DNA from: Oscarella lobularis
Lineage: Eukaryota > Porifera > Homoscleromorpha > Homosclerophorida > Oscarellidae
NCBI RefSeq assembly: GCF_947507565.1
Contig: NC_089183.1
Coordinates: 3,100,001-3,164,000, forward strand
Length of the DNA: 64,000 bases
Reading direction: 5' to 3'
Shown: positions 1 to 14,200 of the stretch, one piece after another
How positions within the stretch are numbered: the first letter of the stretch is position 1
Layout of the letters: the number at the start of each line of letters is the position of its first letter
Notes under the pieces: model-generated
The model's database searches: none
What the model was told of the DNA's origin: nothing
What the model saw: the letters and a program-made list of their open reading frames with translations, nothing else
Program-made: the position numbers and the translations under genes

Positions 1-3000
1 GTTAAATTCTTCTAGCGTTATTCTGATCTCTCTTAGACAAACAATGCCGTCTGTTGACTTTAAGTGAACAGGAAACTTTTTAGGAGACATCAGGGGGCCT
101 ATAACGTTGGTACAAAGCCAGTTCGGATTGATCACCACTATGTCCTCCTCTTCAAACACGATAATCTACATTTAATTAACTACATGCAACCTTATATTTT
201 TATTTTTATACAGAAACTTACTGATGAATAAGTGTCAAGAAATTTGAGAATCTGTGTTTGAACATCCTTTCGCAGTCCAGGAAAAATCGTTTGATCAATC
301 ATTGCCAAAAGCAAGCCGGAAGCCATAGAATAGCGGGTAGTTTTCAAAATCTAAAATTACATTTTATAAATTAGATTTAAGAGTTCTTTAAAACGATGTA
401 GCACCTTTTCTTTATTAAGATTGTAATCATCTAAAATTTCGACAGCCTCTTCGCTGTAGTTGCAGTCCTGCTTAAAATCACGACAGATGCCATTTTGATT
501 GTCATAACATCTAATTTGCTTACATTACGTAGAAGTTGCCTAATAATAGACAGTAAGTGTTGAGGCAACAGTTTCGTCCTCGCCAAAGAATGAAGCGGAA
601 AATGTGAACATGAAAGCAGCCGCCTTAGCTTGGGCAGCAACATCAGCTCCACTTTGTTTACAATATTAGGGACTTTTGTCGCACACTATGAAAAAAGCTC
701 ATTAGAAATCATCGTCATTGATCAAAATAAGATACTTACTTCAATGCACTGCTGTTTTAATTTGCCAAGATGAGCTCTAACTGCGTTTATCGTTCGTATT
801 TTCGGTGAACGACAATCAAGCACAAATTCTTCATTTGATATACAAAACCAGTCAGAAAATGTGACCTTTAGAGAATGCGCAAGCTCGCTCAGCAGCTCTG
901 GCTTAACTTGTTTCAAGTCTCCACGACTTCCTATCAGCAATAGCCTGGCTTTGTTGTCAGCAGAAAGTAACAAACTGCATTTGGCAAACGAAAGCCAGTA
1001 AAAACCAGAATTAAGGATTTCCCTCCACGGCCTGGTCAAGTCTGTTACAAGTACGAAAACTGTTTCTGAACTGAAAAACAAACTGTGGGTTTTGCAGAAA
1101 TTTCTCTGGCCACCAAAATCGCAGAACAACAGATCGCCTGCAGAATCAATCGTGGCTTTACGAAACTCGATGCCAGCCGTACGAGAAGGCTCATCTGGTT
1201 TAACCAAGCTATTCACAATTGCGCCGAAGTACGATTTTTGCAGAGATTTAATAAGACTAGTCTTTCCCGCCTTTTCATCACCAATCACGCAAACCTTAAC
1301 TTGGCTGGGAGATGAATTACCCAAAGCAGTCAATTTACTAAATTGAGACTTAATCTACACAATTAAAAAAACGGTTCAGTTTGTCTAAGGTAAACATAAA
1401 CAAACTTACCCAAGCATTCTTCAAAATAGACCGACATTCACCGCTAGCAGATTGATACGGTAATTTGCCGAACTAAATAGGAGTATCGTCTTTAAAAGCA
1501 ATACCCTCTTAAGTTTAAAGTGAACGACTGACTGCATTCAGAGAACTAGCACTGGCTCCATTATCAAGAAGAATAGAAACCAGTTGTAAAAATTTAGAAT
1601 CATCTTTAACTTGCTTGATAGAGAGAGCGTCGTGAATAGCAGATGTTTTCTATGTGCAAATAAAAGTAACTAAAAACTGTTTATTAATTAACTACTGCCC
1701 GTACATCAAAGCAGCCTAAACGTGCAATTTGTTTCGCCACAGGTAGACAGCCGTTCTCCAAAGCCACCAGAAAAAAATTGGAGTCACGCTGCAATTATAC
1801 AAAAGCCATTTTGTAAGTAGAACAGAAATCTAACCATAAGTGAAGAATTGGCTCTTCTCAAAAGCAACGACGCTAAGTCACTATGACCAGTAATACAGGC
1901 CAAATGAAAAGAAGTGTAGCCAGACTAAACACCGGCGGTAATGCAGATTATTATAGCAAAACAATCACATCCTTACATAGGTCTGTTCGCTGACATTGAC
2001 CGCACAGTTATCGATAAGACATTTAACAATGGCAAAGTGGCCATTAGATGAGGCAAAGTGTAACGCTGTCCATCCATCCTATGAAACGTTGATAATAATA
2101 CACGTCAATTAATCGGAATCACAAAACCTGGTTCTTTATATTGACATTGCACTCATTGGAGTGAAGAAGTTGCAAGACAGTAGAAAGATGACCGTTCGCA
2201 CAAGCTATCATAAGCGACGTCAAGCCATTCTGCATGCGCAAATTTTCTATATTGCATGCTACAGTAATATCGTTCATACATTGGTCTGTTCGTTGACATT
2301 GGCAGTCAAGATGAGAAATTGAACAATGATAGAGTGGCCATTGAAAGAGGCTAAGTGTAACGCTGTCCATCCATTCTATAAATATGAAAAGCTGATAATA
2401 AATGCACATTATTAAGAATCCTCGAAGACCTGATTTTTGATATCAACATCACATAAACCAACGAGCAGAAGTTGCAAAGCAGTAAGGAAATAACCCTTCT
2501 CACAAGCTATCATAAGCGACGTCCAGCCCTCCTGCACGCGTGTAAATTTTACAGAGTACGCTACAGCCATCTCTTCCTTACGTTGGTCTGTTCGTCGACA
2601 TCAACAGCACAGCTAACAATGAGATACATAACAACAACATAATAGTTAGAAGAAGTAGCGACGTGTAACGCCGTTTTTCCATGCTGTAAAATGCTTGTAA
2701 TAAAGACACATAATAAGAATTTTCGAAAACCTGGTTTTTGATATTAGCATCACACTGATTCGCGTGAAGAAGTTGCACAGTAGAGAGTGAACCTTTTTCA
2801 CAAGCAAGCATCAGCGACGTCGAGCCAATCTGCTCGCGTTAAGTGTTTAACAATGCAAGCTGTAGCAATAATTTCCTTACATTGACTTGTTCATCAATAT
2901 TTACAGCATAGTTATCAATGAGAAATTGAACAATGGCAGAGTGACCATTAGAAGAGGCAAAGTGTAACGCTGTCCATCCTTTCTATAAAAAGCTGAAACG

Positions 3001-4668
3001 CACGTAAATAAGGATCTTCAAATAACCTTATTTTTGATGTTGACATCACATTGACCAAAGACCAGAAGTTGCACAACAGCAAAGAGATGACCTACCTTAC
3101 AAGCTATCATCAACGACGTCCAGCCATCCTGTACACGGAAATAGTTTACATCGGATGCTACAGTGAGGTTTCCTTACATTGGTCTGTTCGTTGATGTTGA
3201 CAGCACAGTTATCAACGAGATATTCAACAATCGCAGAGTGGCCCTGCAGTGAAGCGATGTGTAACGCTGTCTCACCAATCTATAAACGCTGATGACAAAT
3301 ACGCATCGACTAGATTTCTTACAAAACCTGGCTTTTGATATTTACATCACATCGATAGGAGTAAAGAAGCTGAACAGTAGAGAGATGACCCTTCAAACAA
3401 GCTAGCATCAGCGACGTCCAGCCACTCTGCATGCAGAAATACTTTATATGCTAAAGCAATACACTTTATTCTCCTTTTACATTCTCCTGTTCATTGACAT
3501 TGACAGCACAGTTGTCAATGAGACATTTAGCAATGGCAGTGTGACCATTATAGGCGGCGACGTGTAACGCTAATCGTCCACTCTATGCATCGTTGGCATT
3601 CGACACTCATTATTTTAATTAAATTCTCACAAAACCTTGTTTTTGACATTGGCATCGCATTTATTGGAGACGAGTAGTTGCCAAGCAGAAAGATGAAGTC
3701 CATGACCAGTCGGCATTAGCGAGGTACAAATCTGCATGCAGAAATACACTTATTGGAAGTTCCATATCTAGCTTCTTCTACCTTAGATTTATTGACAGAG
3801 CCGCTTGTACATACAAGCCCTTTTATAATAGAGAGATGACCTTCCTCGCATGCAGTCATTAATGGTGTAAAACCCTTCTGCAATAGGTAGTACTATGAAT
3901 CATTTTGTGAAATCAGTTTTATCGACTTTCGTACGTTGTCCATTGCATTTATTCTGGCCTGGTGATTGTCAATTAAATCTTTCACCAAAGTCTCCTCACC
4001 GGTAAAGCAAGCATAGTGTAATGCAGTTCCGCCGGTCTAAATTTTACTTGTTACATTAAGTACTGAACTGTGGCGGAGCCAGGGTAGGGCCAGGTGTGGC
4101 CTAGGCCAAACCTTTGAAAAGAAAGTTACAATTTCAGATATTAGCTATCTTGAACATGCACGAGAGATGCTCGTACACACGGACCATACCCAGATACGTC
4201 CGCACAAACCATACATAACCCTCACATGCCATACTGATGCATTTGCATCTGCATTTTTTTGAACCCGTCAAGTGTTACTAATAAACAGTTTGATCAAAAA
4301 AGAGCAGCTGTACTTCACTCACAGCAAGATACTTAAAATGTAATCTCGCTGCAGAATGTGATGCGTTTGCAACAGAAAATTTGTCAGCCGCGCCCACTTT
4401 CTAAAATTGGTTGGGGCTCCGCCCCTAAATCGAAGTCCCCAAATCTAGCCTCGGTTCCAGACCCTCTCTCTGGAACCGAGGCTACCCCAAATCCATTGTC
4501 CTGACTACGCCACTGGTACTGAATAGGCTCCTCAGCCTCTTCTACCTCTTCTTTGCTGGCATCAAGTGTTCGGCTAGGCATGCCGCTTCTTTGGCCACTC
4601 GAAGATCGTCGATCCATTAGAAAAGGCCAGTCTTTATAAGCAAAACCCAGACGATTTAGACTAGCCAT
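1..4668 (-). CDS. Ankyrin-ROC-COR (ROCO family) protein, 3' end outside window
   Basis: Multi-exon minus-strand gene. The proposed first exon starts with ATG at 4668 and would splice into an ankyrin exon near 4036, in phase. About 13 ankyrin repeats follow (4036-1500). A linker exon (about 1475-1411) ends just before the ROC exon at 740-1354. The ROC GTPase shows a P-loop (GDEKAGKTS), a switch-II-like DFGGQ and a GSRGD motif in the guanine-specificity position. Downstream exons near 655-540 and 460-390 look like the start of a COR domain and run off the left edge. ROCO proteins are GTP-regulated signalling scaffolds. The same linker-ROC layout recurs in the second ROCO gene at 44.5-53 kb, so they are paralogues. 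The N-terminal exon is the least certain part, because a MITE sits in the putative first intron. What follows COR (Death, kinase or nothing) cannot be seen. Confidence 0.72.
1500..4036 (-). repeat. Dimeric ankyrin exon repeats, ~300-bp period
   Basis: Coding repeats of the left ROCO gene. Two ankyrin types alternate. One carries a segment encoding the 'TALHFASSNGHFAIVK' type and recurs near 1990, 2293, 2595, 2895, 3192 and 3494, a spacing of about 297-303 bp. The other, offset by about half a period, carries the 'DVNIKNQ' type. The unit that was copied is therefore two ankyrin repeats plus two introns, not one. Confidence 0.7.
4068..4515. mobile_element. hAT-type non-autonomous element (MITE), 448 bp, 8-bp target duplication
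   Basis: The stretch is bracketed by identical 8-bp GTACTGAA copies at 4060-4067 and 4516-4523. Its ends are imperfect inverted repeats: CTGTGGCGGAGCCAGG on the left and, reversed, CAGTGGCGTAGTCAGG on the right (13 of 16 match). An 8-bp duplication with ends of this type is typical of hAT elements. It has no transposase ORF. It contains a perfect 16-bp stem (4446-4461 with 4469-4484) around a 7-base loop. It lies in the likely first intron of the left ROCO gene. Confidence 0.8.
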
Positions 4669-5213
4669 CGTCAGCTGGGACCAAGTGCTGTATGGCTTTT
4701 CGGCTGCGTATTTCGCGAAGAACCCGTTCGCTAAGCGTGCGATGTTTGGAGTAGTGCGCAGTCTCGCAGATGCATTCCGATGCCGTATATAGAGACTCTA
4801 TACGATTGCGTGTCTCACGTGCGTCCCTAATCCGATAATAGGAGATCCACCACTCAAAGACTGGACACTTTTCTCGGTGACCTCGACTCGTCCTCGAGGA
4901 CCGCGTTAGTAGCATTGTTGTCTAGGTGCACTATACCTAAAACACTTCATTCTGGCCAATTTCTTTCCCGAAACTCGGAGACAACTAATGCCCAATTTCT
5001 CTTTGAAAATCATTCCTGGCATTTGGCCACGCTAGAGCAACACGCCTTTAGATCGTGATTGACACGTAGCTAGCGGCCCTGAACAAGGAGGCATTCTGAG
5101 GAGATGACTTCAAGAGCTACATAGGATCTTTTGGTATACTTCAAGGTTACAATTCCCAAAAATTATAACGAGTCCGAAATAAAATACTTGCCTTAGCTAC
5201 AGATTTCATTCCC
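4669..5213. other. Intergenic, no gene recognised
   Basis: Between the presumed start of the left ROCO gene and the UBR5 stop codon. Short open frames exist (for example minus strand 4661-4915) but show no domain or splice support. It may hold the promoter or 5' UTR of the ROCO gene and the 3' UTR of UBR5. Confidence 0.4.
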
Positions 5214-8200
5214 CTATCCGAGGCCGTAGATTTGGCACTGGATAGCTTGCAACAACTTTTTTCTAAACATTCGTCGCGTCCCGTAGAGAGGTATCGTCAT
5301 CCGCTGACCGCAAGTCGACGCCATGGGAAGCGACGACGTTCCGCCGCGCACGACGTCTATAGTAATCGCTGAAAAAAAAAAAGGGTCAAGACTCCCCAGT
5401 AATGATGCAAGGAATTGCGCGCACCTGTTGGACCGGCAGCTGATACGTCGTGACTGATGTCTCCGGGTGTGGGAAGCGCAGCGCTGCCTGTAGCAAAGTA
5501 GAGCAGTTGCTGGCGCTGAGTCACATTCAACTTGGCAACGATGCGCCAAAACCATCTAATAAACGAGACAATATTAATTAATATAGGATTTTTTATGAAA
5601 ACATGCATGACTAGTACTTTTTGAATAGATCAAATGTCTCGTTCGTGCAGCCGTGCGCGTTGTTGAACGTTATGACGGACTTCAAGCGTTGAATGCTCAC
5701 GTTGGACGCGCCACCAGACAAGAGTAGCTGAAAATCCTATAAAATGTATTAGCCAAAAACGATATTATTTTTTCTGTCAATTACCTCGGCTGTCAGACCC
5801 TGAAGTTGCTCTGAGTTGATTACGCTCTTGAGTCCATCTCTGAGATTGCTCAGCTCTCCTTTGACACTGTCAACCATGACTTGTACAGCGTAGTGCCTTC
5901 CAAGTAAATGTACACCACATGATTGAGCTCAAAAGACCTGCTTTATTATGATTATTATTATTATTACCTAACGTAGTCCTTGACTCTATCAGGAGTGACA
6001 GGAATCTTTGATCCGTTAGGAATTAGTTCAACTAATTTTCCAGCTATCGTTGCCTGAAGAAGGGAGATTTTAATTGACTCTTACTAAGACCCCTTTGTTT
6101 GTACCTCAAAGTGAAGACAGTACGTCGATAGAAACTCTTCCTTGCCCATTTTCTTCTCGTCGGCGTCCTCCATCATCTTCCTAAGGCCTTCAAACAATTC
6201 CACGTTGTAGAAAGCCAGGTCATGCCAGGCAATATCCCTAAGAAAAAAATTAGAGCATAGAGCTATGATAAGGGATCTGAGACATTACCTTCCAAGGAGA
6301 TATTTCGCTACGTGACGACTCAGCATGAAGGGAATGGGATGATGAAACCAGAGGCAGTAGCCGAGAAACTTTCCAACGAAATAGAAAATCTTGTTCCGCT
6401 TGGGCTACGAAATATTGATTAATTAATTAAAAACCTCTCTCTAACTGTCTAACCCTTTGTTCCTTGTCTCTCGGCGTTTCACGCCAGAACGGGTGCGGCG
6501 AGTAAAGCCCCGCCTGCTGCGGCTGTTTGCCCGGCTCAAAAAACAGAGGCGAAGTGCCAGGAGGTACCTATGAAGAAACGAACACAAGTCCCATAAAGAA
6601 AGAACTCAACTTGTACTGTACTCTTAAGATCTCACCGGGGTTTTCTTCTTTAGTTCGTTGGCTACGCTTGCGAAGAAGCCGCGTGTGACGCCCGGTCCGC
6701 TGCCCTCTTCGCCGATAAAGCGACAGCGAACGGCAACGTATTTCGTTCGCTTGTCGGTCTCAAGCACTTTGAGCGTGTCCTGGAGAAGGTGATCACGTCG
6801 AATTTCGAACGTGAGAATCTTCGGCGTCGACGTCGACGTCGTGGCGCGCGAGCTCGACGACGAGCCATGACGAAGAGCCGAAACGTGACGACGAAATCTA
6901 AAAATAAATAAATAATTAATTAATATATATTTTTTAAAATTTCGTGTTTGTTTACCTTGCCATTCTACCGGCGAAGCCAGCACGCACTGATAGGAAGTTA
7001 CTACGCTCGGCACCGGGTCCGTCAGCGAAGAAGAGTTGGGAGAATAAATCAATAGCGGTTCTCCAACGAGAGCTGACAGCCTCGGCGGACCACTGGACCA
7101 TCAACGGCTTGGGAACAGGAGTACGAAGAGCTTCTTTTCTAGAAGAGTAAAATTAATAGTCTATTTGTGAAAAATAAAATCGAAAAAATTAATTAAAAAT
7201 TAATTTTTTCAATTAAAATTAGTTTTATATTATTAGAAAAAATCAAGTCAAAATTCAATTTATTCTTTAATTAAAAATTAGGTTTTACCTTTGAGCTGCG
7301 GCTAACATTCCGGCTTGTCTTGGTGACGTAACCTGACTTCCTCTGTCGAAGACGTTTGATTGAGGTGGAGCGAAGGGTCCCATGAATTGGCTCTGTTCAG
7401 TGATGGGAACGTCGAGTGCAACGGGGCTGACGCGACCGTCGAAGAACGCCTCGTTGAGAAGTTGCTCCCGGTCGAAAGTGGAGTCTGGGTGGCCGATGAA
7501 GCGAGGTAGGGAAGCGTCACTTTCGCGTTTATCTGCGTCGGCTGACGTCTTTCTTGAGGCGTAGATTTCCGTCGTTTTATGCCATTTGTTGAGGGTGTAC
7601 ATAAGGGCATCAAGAACATAGACAACATGTTCATAACTAGACAGAAAGTTCAGGTACCCTTTCAATAAACGCATTAGGTATCCCACCTTTCTGCATCGAG
7701 GATAGGCATGCAATTCTGCCCTTCGTTCGTGTGCGTTTTGAGTAGGAAATTGAGGTATTCCGGCGGCTTGGCGCCCTTGTGAACAGCCTTGTCTTTGCTG
7801 CTTCCAAAGGGGTCGCTGCGACGCGGACGCTCTTCACGATCAGCGCGCAACATCTTGGCATATTTCTAAGGGAACAATAGAGTCAATAACAGAGGTAACG
7901 AACTAAAGCGTATACAAGATCTGCTAAGGTCTTACGTGAGCGTCGAACTTGGTTCCGTCAATGAGCTGCGATTCAAAAATATCTAGAATCTGCGCTACCC
8001 ATTGCCAGCTCTTCTCCAGAACGTTTACGACGCGAATGCAGAGAACGTCGACTGCATCAGGGGGAAGTTCCAATTTGACTAGACCCTCCTAGACAGAAAA
8101 ATAAGAGAGAGGATCCTATCTCCTATATATTATTGCCTCAGACGGTTCTTTTTCTTGTCCAAGCGGATAGTCGCTCAGTGGTAAGGGAGACGGAAGTTTG

Positions 8201-11200
8201 TCGCCGGCTGTCGCTTGAAGAACGTCCATGGTTTCTTTTACCATGCGACCGAAGAGACGAGCCAAGTAGCAGACGCCGTAGCGAAGAGAAGGCACGTGAA
8301 TAGGATTGAGAGCAGGAGTCGGATTCTGAGAAAACTAAAAAGAGAAAAAATTCCAAATAATAAATTACAGATTTTTAATCTATGCCTTACCGGATTTCCA
8401 GCATTTGGGTTTCGTACCGCGGTTCCATTACCAATCCCTCCGATTCCCCGCGCGTCGACGGCCCACGAAAACGGATGATCGAGCGGCGATATCTCCGTGA
8501 ACGTATCCTCATCAGGCGGATTATAATAATCCTCAAAATTTCGCTGAGTGCGACGCGACCCCTGCGCCCGTCCGCGTCGCCGCCGCCGCCGTCTTCCCCG
8601 CCCTCCATCATCACTATCATCCGAATCGTCTGAATTTGAAGTCGAGCTGAAAAATGATTCGTCCATTGGCTGCTGGTCGTCATCGTTCGTCGCCGGATCG
8701 GCCCAATAGACTCTCCCCGGCAACGCCGTATCGGCGTCGTCGTCGCTATCATCGCTCTCGTCCCACGAATACAGCGTTAAGTTATGACAGAGTCGAAGTC
8801 CGGAGACGGGTAGATGGCATCGGGAAGTCGCGGCGCTGGGCGCGCGGAGACGCACAGCGGAGCGCAGTTGCGTGAAAAACAACCGCGCGTCTATCTCGCC
8901 CGGACCGCGCCGTCGGCGCTCGACAGCGAGTCGCATAGCGCCGAACGACGTATTCGTCAACGAAGTGATGGAGTTCGGATGAAGCGCGGCGATCGTCTGC
9001 GGCTTGGCGACGCCGAGTCGAACGGGAAGCAGAATGGATTCCGCCGACTCGGCGAGCTCGGAGACGGCGAGAAAACCGAACGTCGCCATGACGACGCGAC
9101 ATCGTTTGAGCGCGCGATCGGCGAGAGAGGGCCCGAGACTCGGGGGAACGTCGGCGGGATCGTAGTTGCCTTCGATCAGCGCTATGTAGCGCGCGAGCGC
9201 GCGTACGAACGCGCGACCCACGCGGAACGCTTCGGACTGGTCTAAGCGTTCAATGACGCTGCGATCGTCGCTGTCGTCGCGAGATCGTCGCGCCATCTCG
9301 CGCACAATCGTCGTCATGAGTTCGTTCACGAGTTTCTCGTTCGGTTCGGTCATCAATTGGACGACGAACGCGTCTACGCGACGCGAATCCGTTTCTTCCT
9401 GGTCACTTCCGGGTTCGTCTAGGTAACCGCGTAACGTCGTCGCGACCATCGGCCACGAGGCGACCATTTGAAATTCGGTTGCTACGGGCAACGGTTCTAA
9501 GTCCGTCGCTCCGGTAAAGTCATGGGATAATTTTAGCGCCATAGCGAAGGGGTTCAGTGCAACGGAAGGGGCCCCAGTGGAAAAGGGAGACGCGCCTACG
9601 CCGTCAAAACGTAAAGTCTGATGGGACGGCGTGGCTACTTCGGCTTCTTTGTCTTTTTCCTCAGGCGCATCGTCTACGACTATCGGACCCTCATCGTCGA
9701 GTCCAGAGTCTGTTTTCTGCGCTGTTGTCGTCGTTTGATTGCGCGCTGTCCGCTCGAGCTCGGCGACGAGTTTCTCGCGCGAGCGCGTGACAGTCGCCAG
9801 AAGACGACGCCTGTGGATGAGCCAGGAGAGCGCCGTGTCGCCAGACGAATCAGTCCAAGACGATATCTAAGAGAAAGAAAAAAACCGTCGACGAATAATT
9901 TAATAATTTGTGATATTATTTTACCTCGTCAAAACTGAGCAATTTAGCCATTAATTCGCATCGAAGCCTCTCTTCTTTAACCTGTTTTAAAAGCTTGTTT
10001 CGACGCGACGTCGCGACCGCCGCCACGACGTCGTCACTCCCGCCAGCCGGCCGTCCCTCGTTCTCCTCATTCGCCGCCTCATCGACGTCCCCATCCTCAT
10101 CATCATCATCACTATCGTCATCGTAATCGATCCCGTAGCCTTTTTCCCCGGTAACAAAATCGTCGCCAAGGCAACTAATACGAAGTAAATGTTGCACGGA
10201 AGTGAACGAATTCCCGGGATTGTGCGGCATGTCGGCGAAAATCGAAAAATGCTGCATGTCGATCATCCCGTGTCTCAACTCGTCGACGTCGCTAAAGAAA
10301 ACGAGTCCGTCCATGCGCACGTCCGTCGACGACGATCCGCGTCGAAGGCGAAGTCGACGTCGCCCGCGAACCGACGACTCTTCCTTTCGCTTCCTCTTTT
10401 CGTCTTCCTCCGCTTTGCGCTGATCCTGGCGCGACGCGACGCCGTCGACGTTGTCGCCGAAGAGCATCAAGTCGACGGACTCGAGTACGTCGCGATCGAG
10501 ATCGCCGGCTTCGTCTTCGGTGAGACGTTTGAATAGAACGGCGCGATAGGCGGACGGATAGCGGACTTGGAATAGACGGAGGAGCTGGGAAGCGGTGTAG
10601 AGTTTGGGTAGGCGCGCGACGAGCATGACGTGCTGGGCGAGCGGCGAGCGACCGATGCCCGGCATTGCGAGCATGTGGAGGGGGGAGAGGTCGTTGAATG
10701 TTGGCGGGGTGATTGCGCGGGTGAAGAGACGCGCGTCGCGCTGCTGCTCGACGTAGGCGAGTATGCGAGACGCGGTTTTGTAGTTGGACGCGCCGAGCGC
10801 GGTGAGGAAGGGCGTGCGACCGAGCACGTCGCGTTCGCAAAGCTTGGGGGATGAGGAGAAGCGTAGGCGCGTTGAAGTCTAAGGATCTACGTGTACTTAC
10901 CAATTCTGGGATGAAAGGACGAAGGGTTTTGTCATTCAGGAGAAGATCTATCACGAGCGTCTTCGTTTTTTTCTCCCGCTGTCTCTCCGCTGCTTCTGCC
11001 TTGTTCTCGGCGTCGAGCAACTTTGCGCGTTGCGCTGAATAATGCTCGGCTCGTCGCTCCTCGAAGCTCCAGTTCTCAAGCTTGGGATTGGCGGAAGAGC
11101 TGTGAAACCGATACTCGTTCCCAACTTTAAAAAAATCAATAACGAAAAGATAAATTTAAATTGGCGATTCCTCTTACTTTCGTATGACGGCGTGGAGTCG

Positions 11201-14200
11201 TCTAATTCGGCCTTTTCCTCCTTGCGCTTTCGCTCCTTCGCTGAACAGGCAACATGTAGTATGTTCCGATTACCAGTCTTTCTCTCGTTCACAATATGAC
11301 GAAGATTCGGCTTTTTTGAGGCTACGGCTATCGTTGTATCGGCGAGCGTCGAATCGATGGTGAAAGAGTCGTAATCGAAGCGAGCCTTCTTGCTCGATCC
11401 CTCAGGAAAATCGTCCCCCGCGACTGGAAGACTTTCCAAGTGGAGGAGAACCTGTTGAACAGCGCTGACGCTCCGAGACTCCAAGGCCGGTATAACGAGT
11501 TGTTTTTTAAAGGCTAGAGAAACGAATCGACGTTAAATAAGTCCAAACTCCTCTATTTTTTACCTACCTGCCACAGCAAAGACGATTTTCGACTTATTCT
11601 CCGCATCGAACCCGGCCCGCTCTCCGACTCCAATCGCCCACATGGGCGGCACACCCTCGACGGGATGATTCTTCAAACGCGTGCCCATATAGCGCGGATA
11701 GAGCGCCCCGTTGCCGTCCAACAGCAAAATCAGTCGCGGATCGCCCAAGCTCACGATCGTCGGCTTGACGACGGTCGACTCGACGATCTCGTCGTCGGCG
11801 AGCTTTCGTCGCTTTCGTACGTCGTTGCCATGGCAACCGAGCGTCCCTCGCGACAGCTTCGCCGCGTCGGCGAGAACGGCTTCGGCTTCGTGCGTGACGC
11901 CGCCGCCGACGATTCGTCCGCCCTGATCCTCGTCGACGCGACCGGCGACGACGCGCAAGCGCCATCGACTGCCGAATATCTCCTGCCACATGGCCGTGAC
12001 GAAGAAGACCATTGAATCGCTGTCGCGAACGACGAGCGCGTTTACGCCGTATCCCGTCGTCGTCACGGCAACGGCGCGATAGCCGCGCGCTTGTTTGATG
12101 CGTTCGTCCGCTGTCGTCGACGAGACGCCGCCCGACGTGCCGTCGTTGTTCGGCGGAAGGAGATTGGGATCGATTAGGCATGTGGGGACGTGTTGGATTT
12201 GGTAGAAGCCGTGCCACGTGCGCGATGATGAGCTACGAGTGGTAGGATTCGTTTCCTAGAAGATTAGAAACGTTTATATGTATATGTGTATCTGTATGCG
12301 TTTGCGTATCTGTGAATAGCCTAAAAAGTGGGGCCCCTTAGTACTTCAACTCTGAGGGAAACGTCTCTGCTTCTGGAGCTCTCAAAATTAAAAAACCAAT
12401 GTGTATCTGTACGCCGTTTTTTATATGAACAGAGTATCTGTGTGCCTGTGAGAATAGCCTACAAAGTGAGACCCTTTAGTACTTCAACTCTGGAGGAAAC
12501 GTCTCTGCTTTGAGCTCTCAAAATTACTAACCAATACAGTAGTATGTTTGGTGAATCTTATGCTTCTCTCTATCTATCTATCTATCTATCTATCACTTCA
12601 TATCTCTGATGGGAAAGCGTGCTTCCGTTTAATTAATACTTGTTCACTATACAGGTGTTAGGGCATCTGTTAGAGTCTCAGACTACAGTCATATAGAATC
12701 TGCACTAGTGCCTTAGGCTCTCCAAATAACAATCCAATAGAACGCTTATCCCCCAAGAACGAAACTGTACCTACATGTACCTCTACGTGCAGATTACATA
12801 CCTCCTTTAGAGCTTCAAGAGAACTCAAAGGAAAGACGTTGAATTTCGACGTCGAAGCCGGCTTCTTCGCTCCCCCGCCTTCAATCTGACTAACCATAGC
12901 CAAACCGACGTCACTCATTTCAACAATCGCATTATTCGAGTTATCGAAACCGACGACACGACCCAACTCAGGCGCCTCGCTCTCGAGAAAAGTAATCTCC
13001 TTCATATCCAACGTCTCAGTCGAACTCGAATCGGAAACGAGTTTGAAATGAATGCGAGGATTGTAGTCGGCGTGAAAATTCTCGACGGCGGGCAGAAGTT
13101 CGCCTATGCGCGGCCCAAGGCCACAGGCGCTCGTATAGATGAGCGAGCCGGGAATTGTAGGGAGGCCGTGATCGAGTTTAACACGCGCGCCAACCACGAT
13201 TTCTGATTGGCGTTTCTTACGCGCTTGGCGCTGATCGCGAAGGACTTCGACTTCGTTTGGAGGCATGAGGCCCCTAGGGGGAAATAACGCATTATTGATT
13301 TATTGTTTTTTTTCGTTTTGCTTACCACCAGTAGACTTTTCCTGCGGCTGTCATTGCGACTGTGATGAATTCGCTCGTTTTTATTTCGACGATTTTTTCC
13401 CTTTCTATGCCGGGCATTGATTTGGCGGGATGGGAGAGGACACTGATAAGCGACGGGGTTCCCTTGGGACTATCTAAACATAAGAACGATTTCTTTTCAC
13501 TTGAGATTTCTTATCTCTGTTCTTTACCTCGTAAAAGTTCGTCGTAGAATGTTGCTATTTTTCCTGATTTCATTACTACGCTGGCTCTGACGTTACACGT
13601 CGCCACGAGAGCGATCTCTTCTTCTGGCCACATTGACTCGCTTAGCCTATGAACGCTGAACTTGCGCGGACGCTCGTCGCCTTGACGACGCGGATCTGGA
13701 ACGGGCCACGAGTACAGCTTTCGATCGCCCGCCGAGACTAGAAGTAGCTCTGAGTGCAGAGCTGCGATGTCAGTAAAGCATATATCAGACTGAAACAAAA
13801 GGGAAAGAGAGTTAAACGTAGGCAAGAGAGAAGAGTTGGCCAGCCCCCTGTAATTTCACTGTAATTTATTACAGGAGAGAGGAGTTGGCGAGTCTCTTGT
13901 AAAATTAATGTAAATTAAAAGACCCTGCTATGAAGAGGATCTTGAATCCCTTGCAATTTCACTGTATTTCAGAAGAGTCGACCCGTCCCTTGCAATTTTA
14001 TTGCACTGTATTGCAAGAGAGAAGGGTCGACCCGTCCACGACTTATCTCCCTAACCCTAAACCCGCTTACCGAATCAACGTCAAGCCACTCCAAATTCCC
14101 CACGACCGGCCACTCTTTAACCGCCTCCTCCTTCTCCTTTTCCGTCCCCTCCTTCCTCTCCCGCTCCCTAACGGCCGCCGCTCTCTTCGCCGCCTTCTCC

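Noticed and set aside
4446-4484. 16-bp stem-loop as a transcription terminator
   Set aside because: Eukaryotic context, and the hairpin sits within a hAT-type element.
8382-9245. Plus-strand open frames opposite UBR5
   Set aside because: They are Arg-rich shadows of the GC-rich minus-strand coding exon 10.
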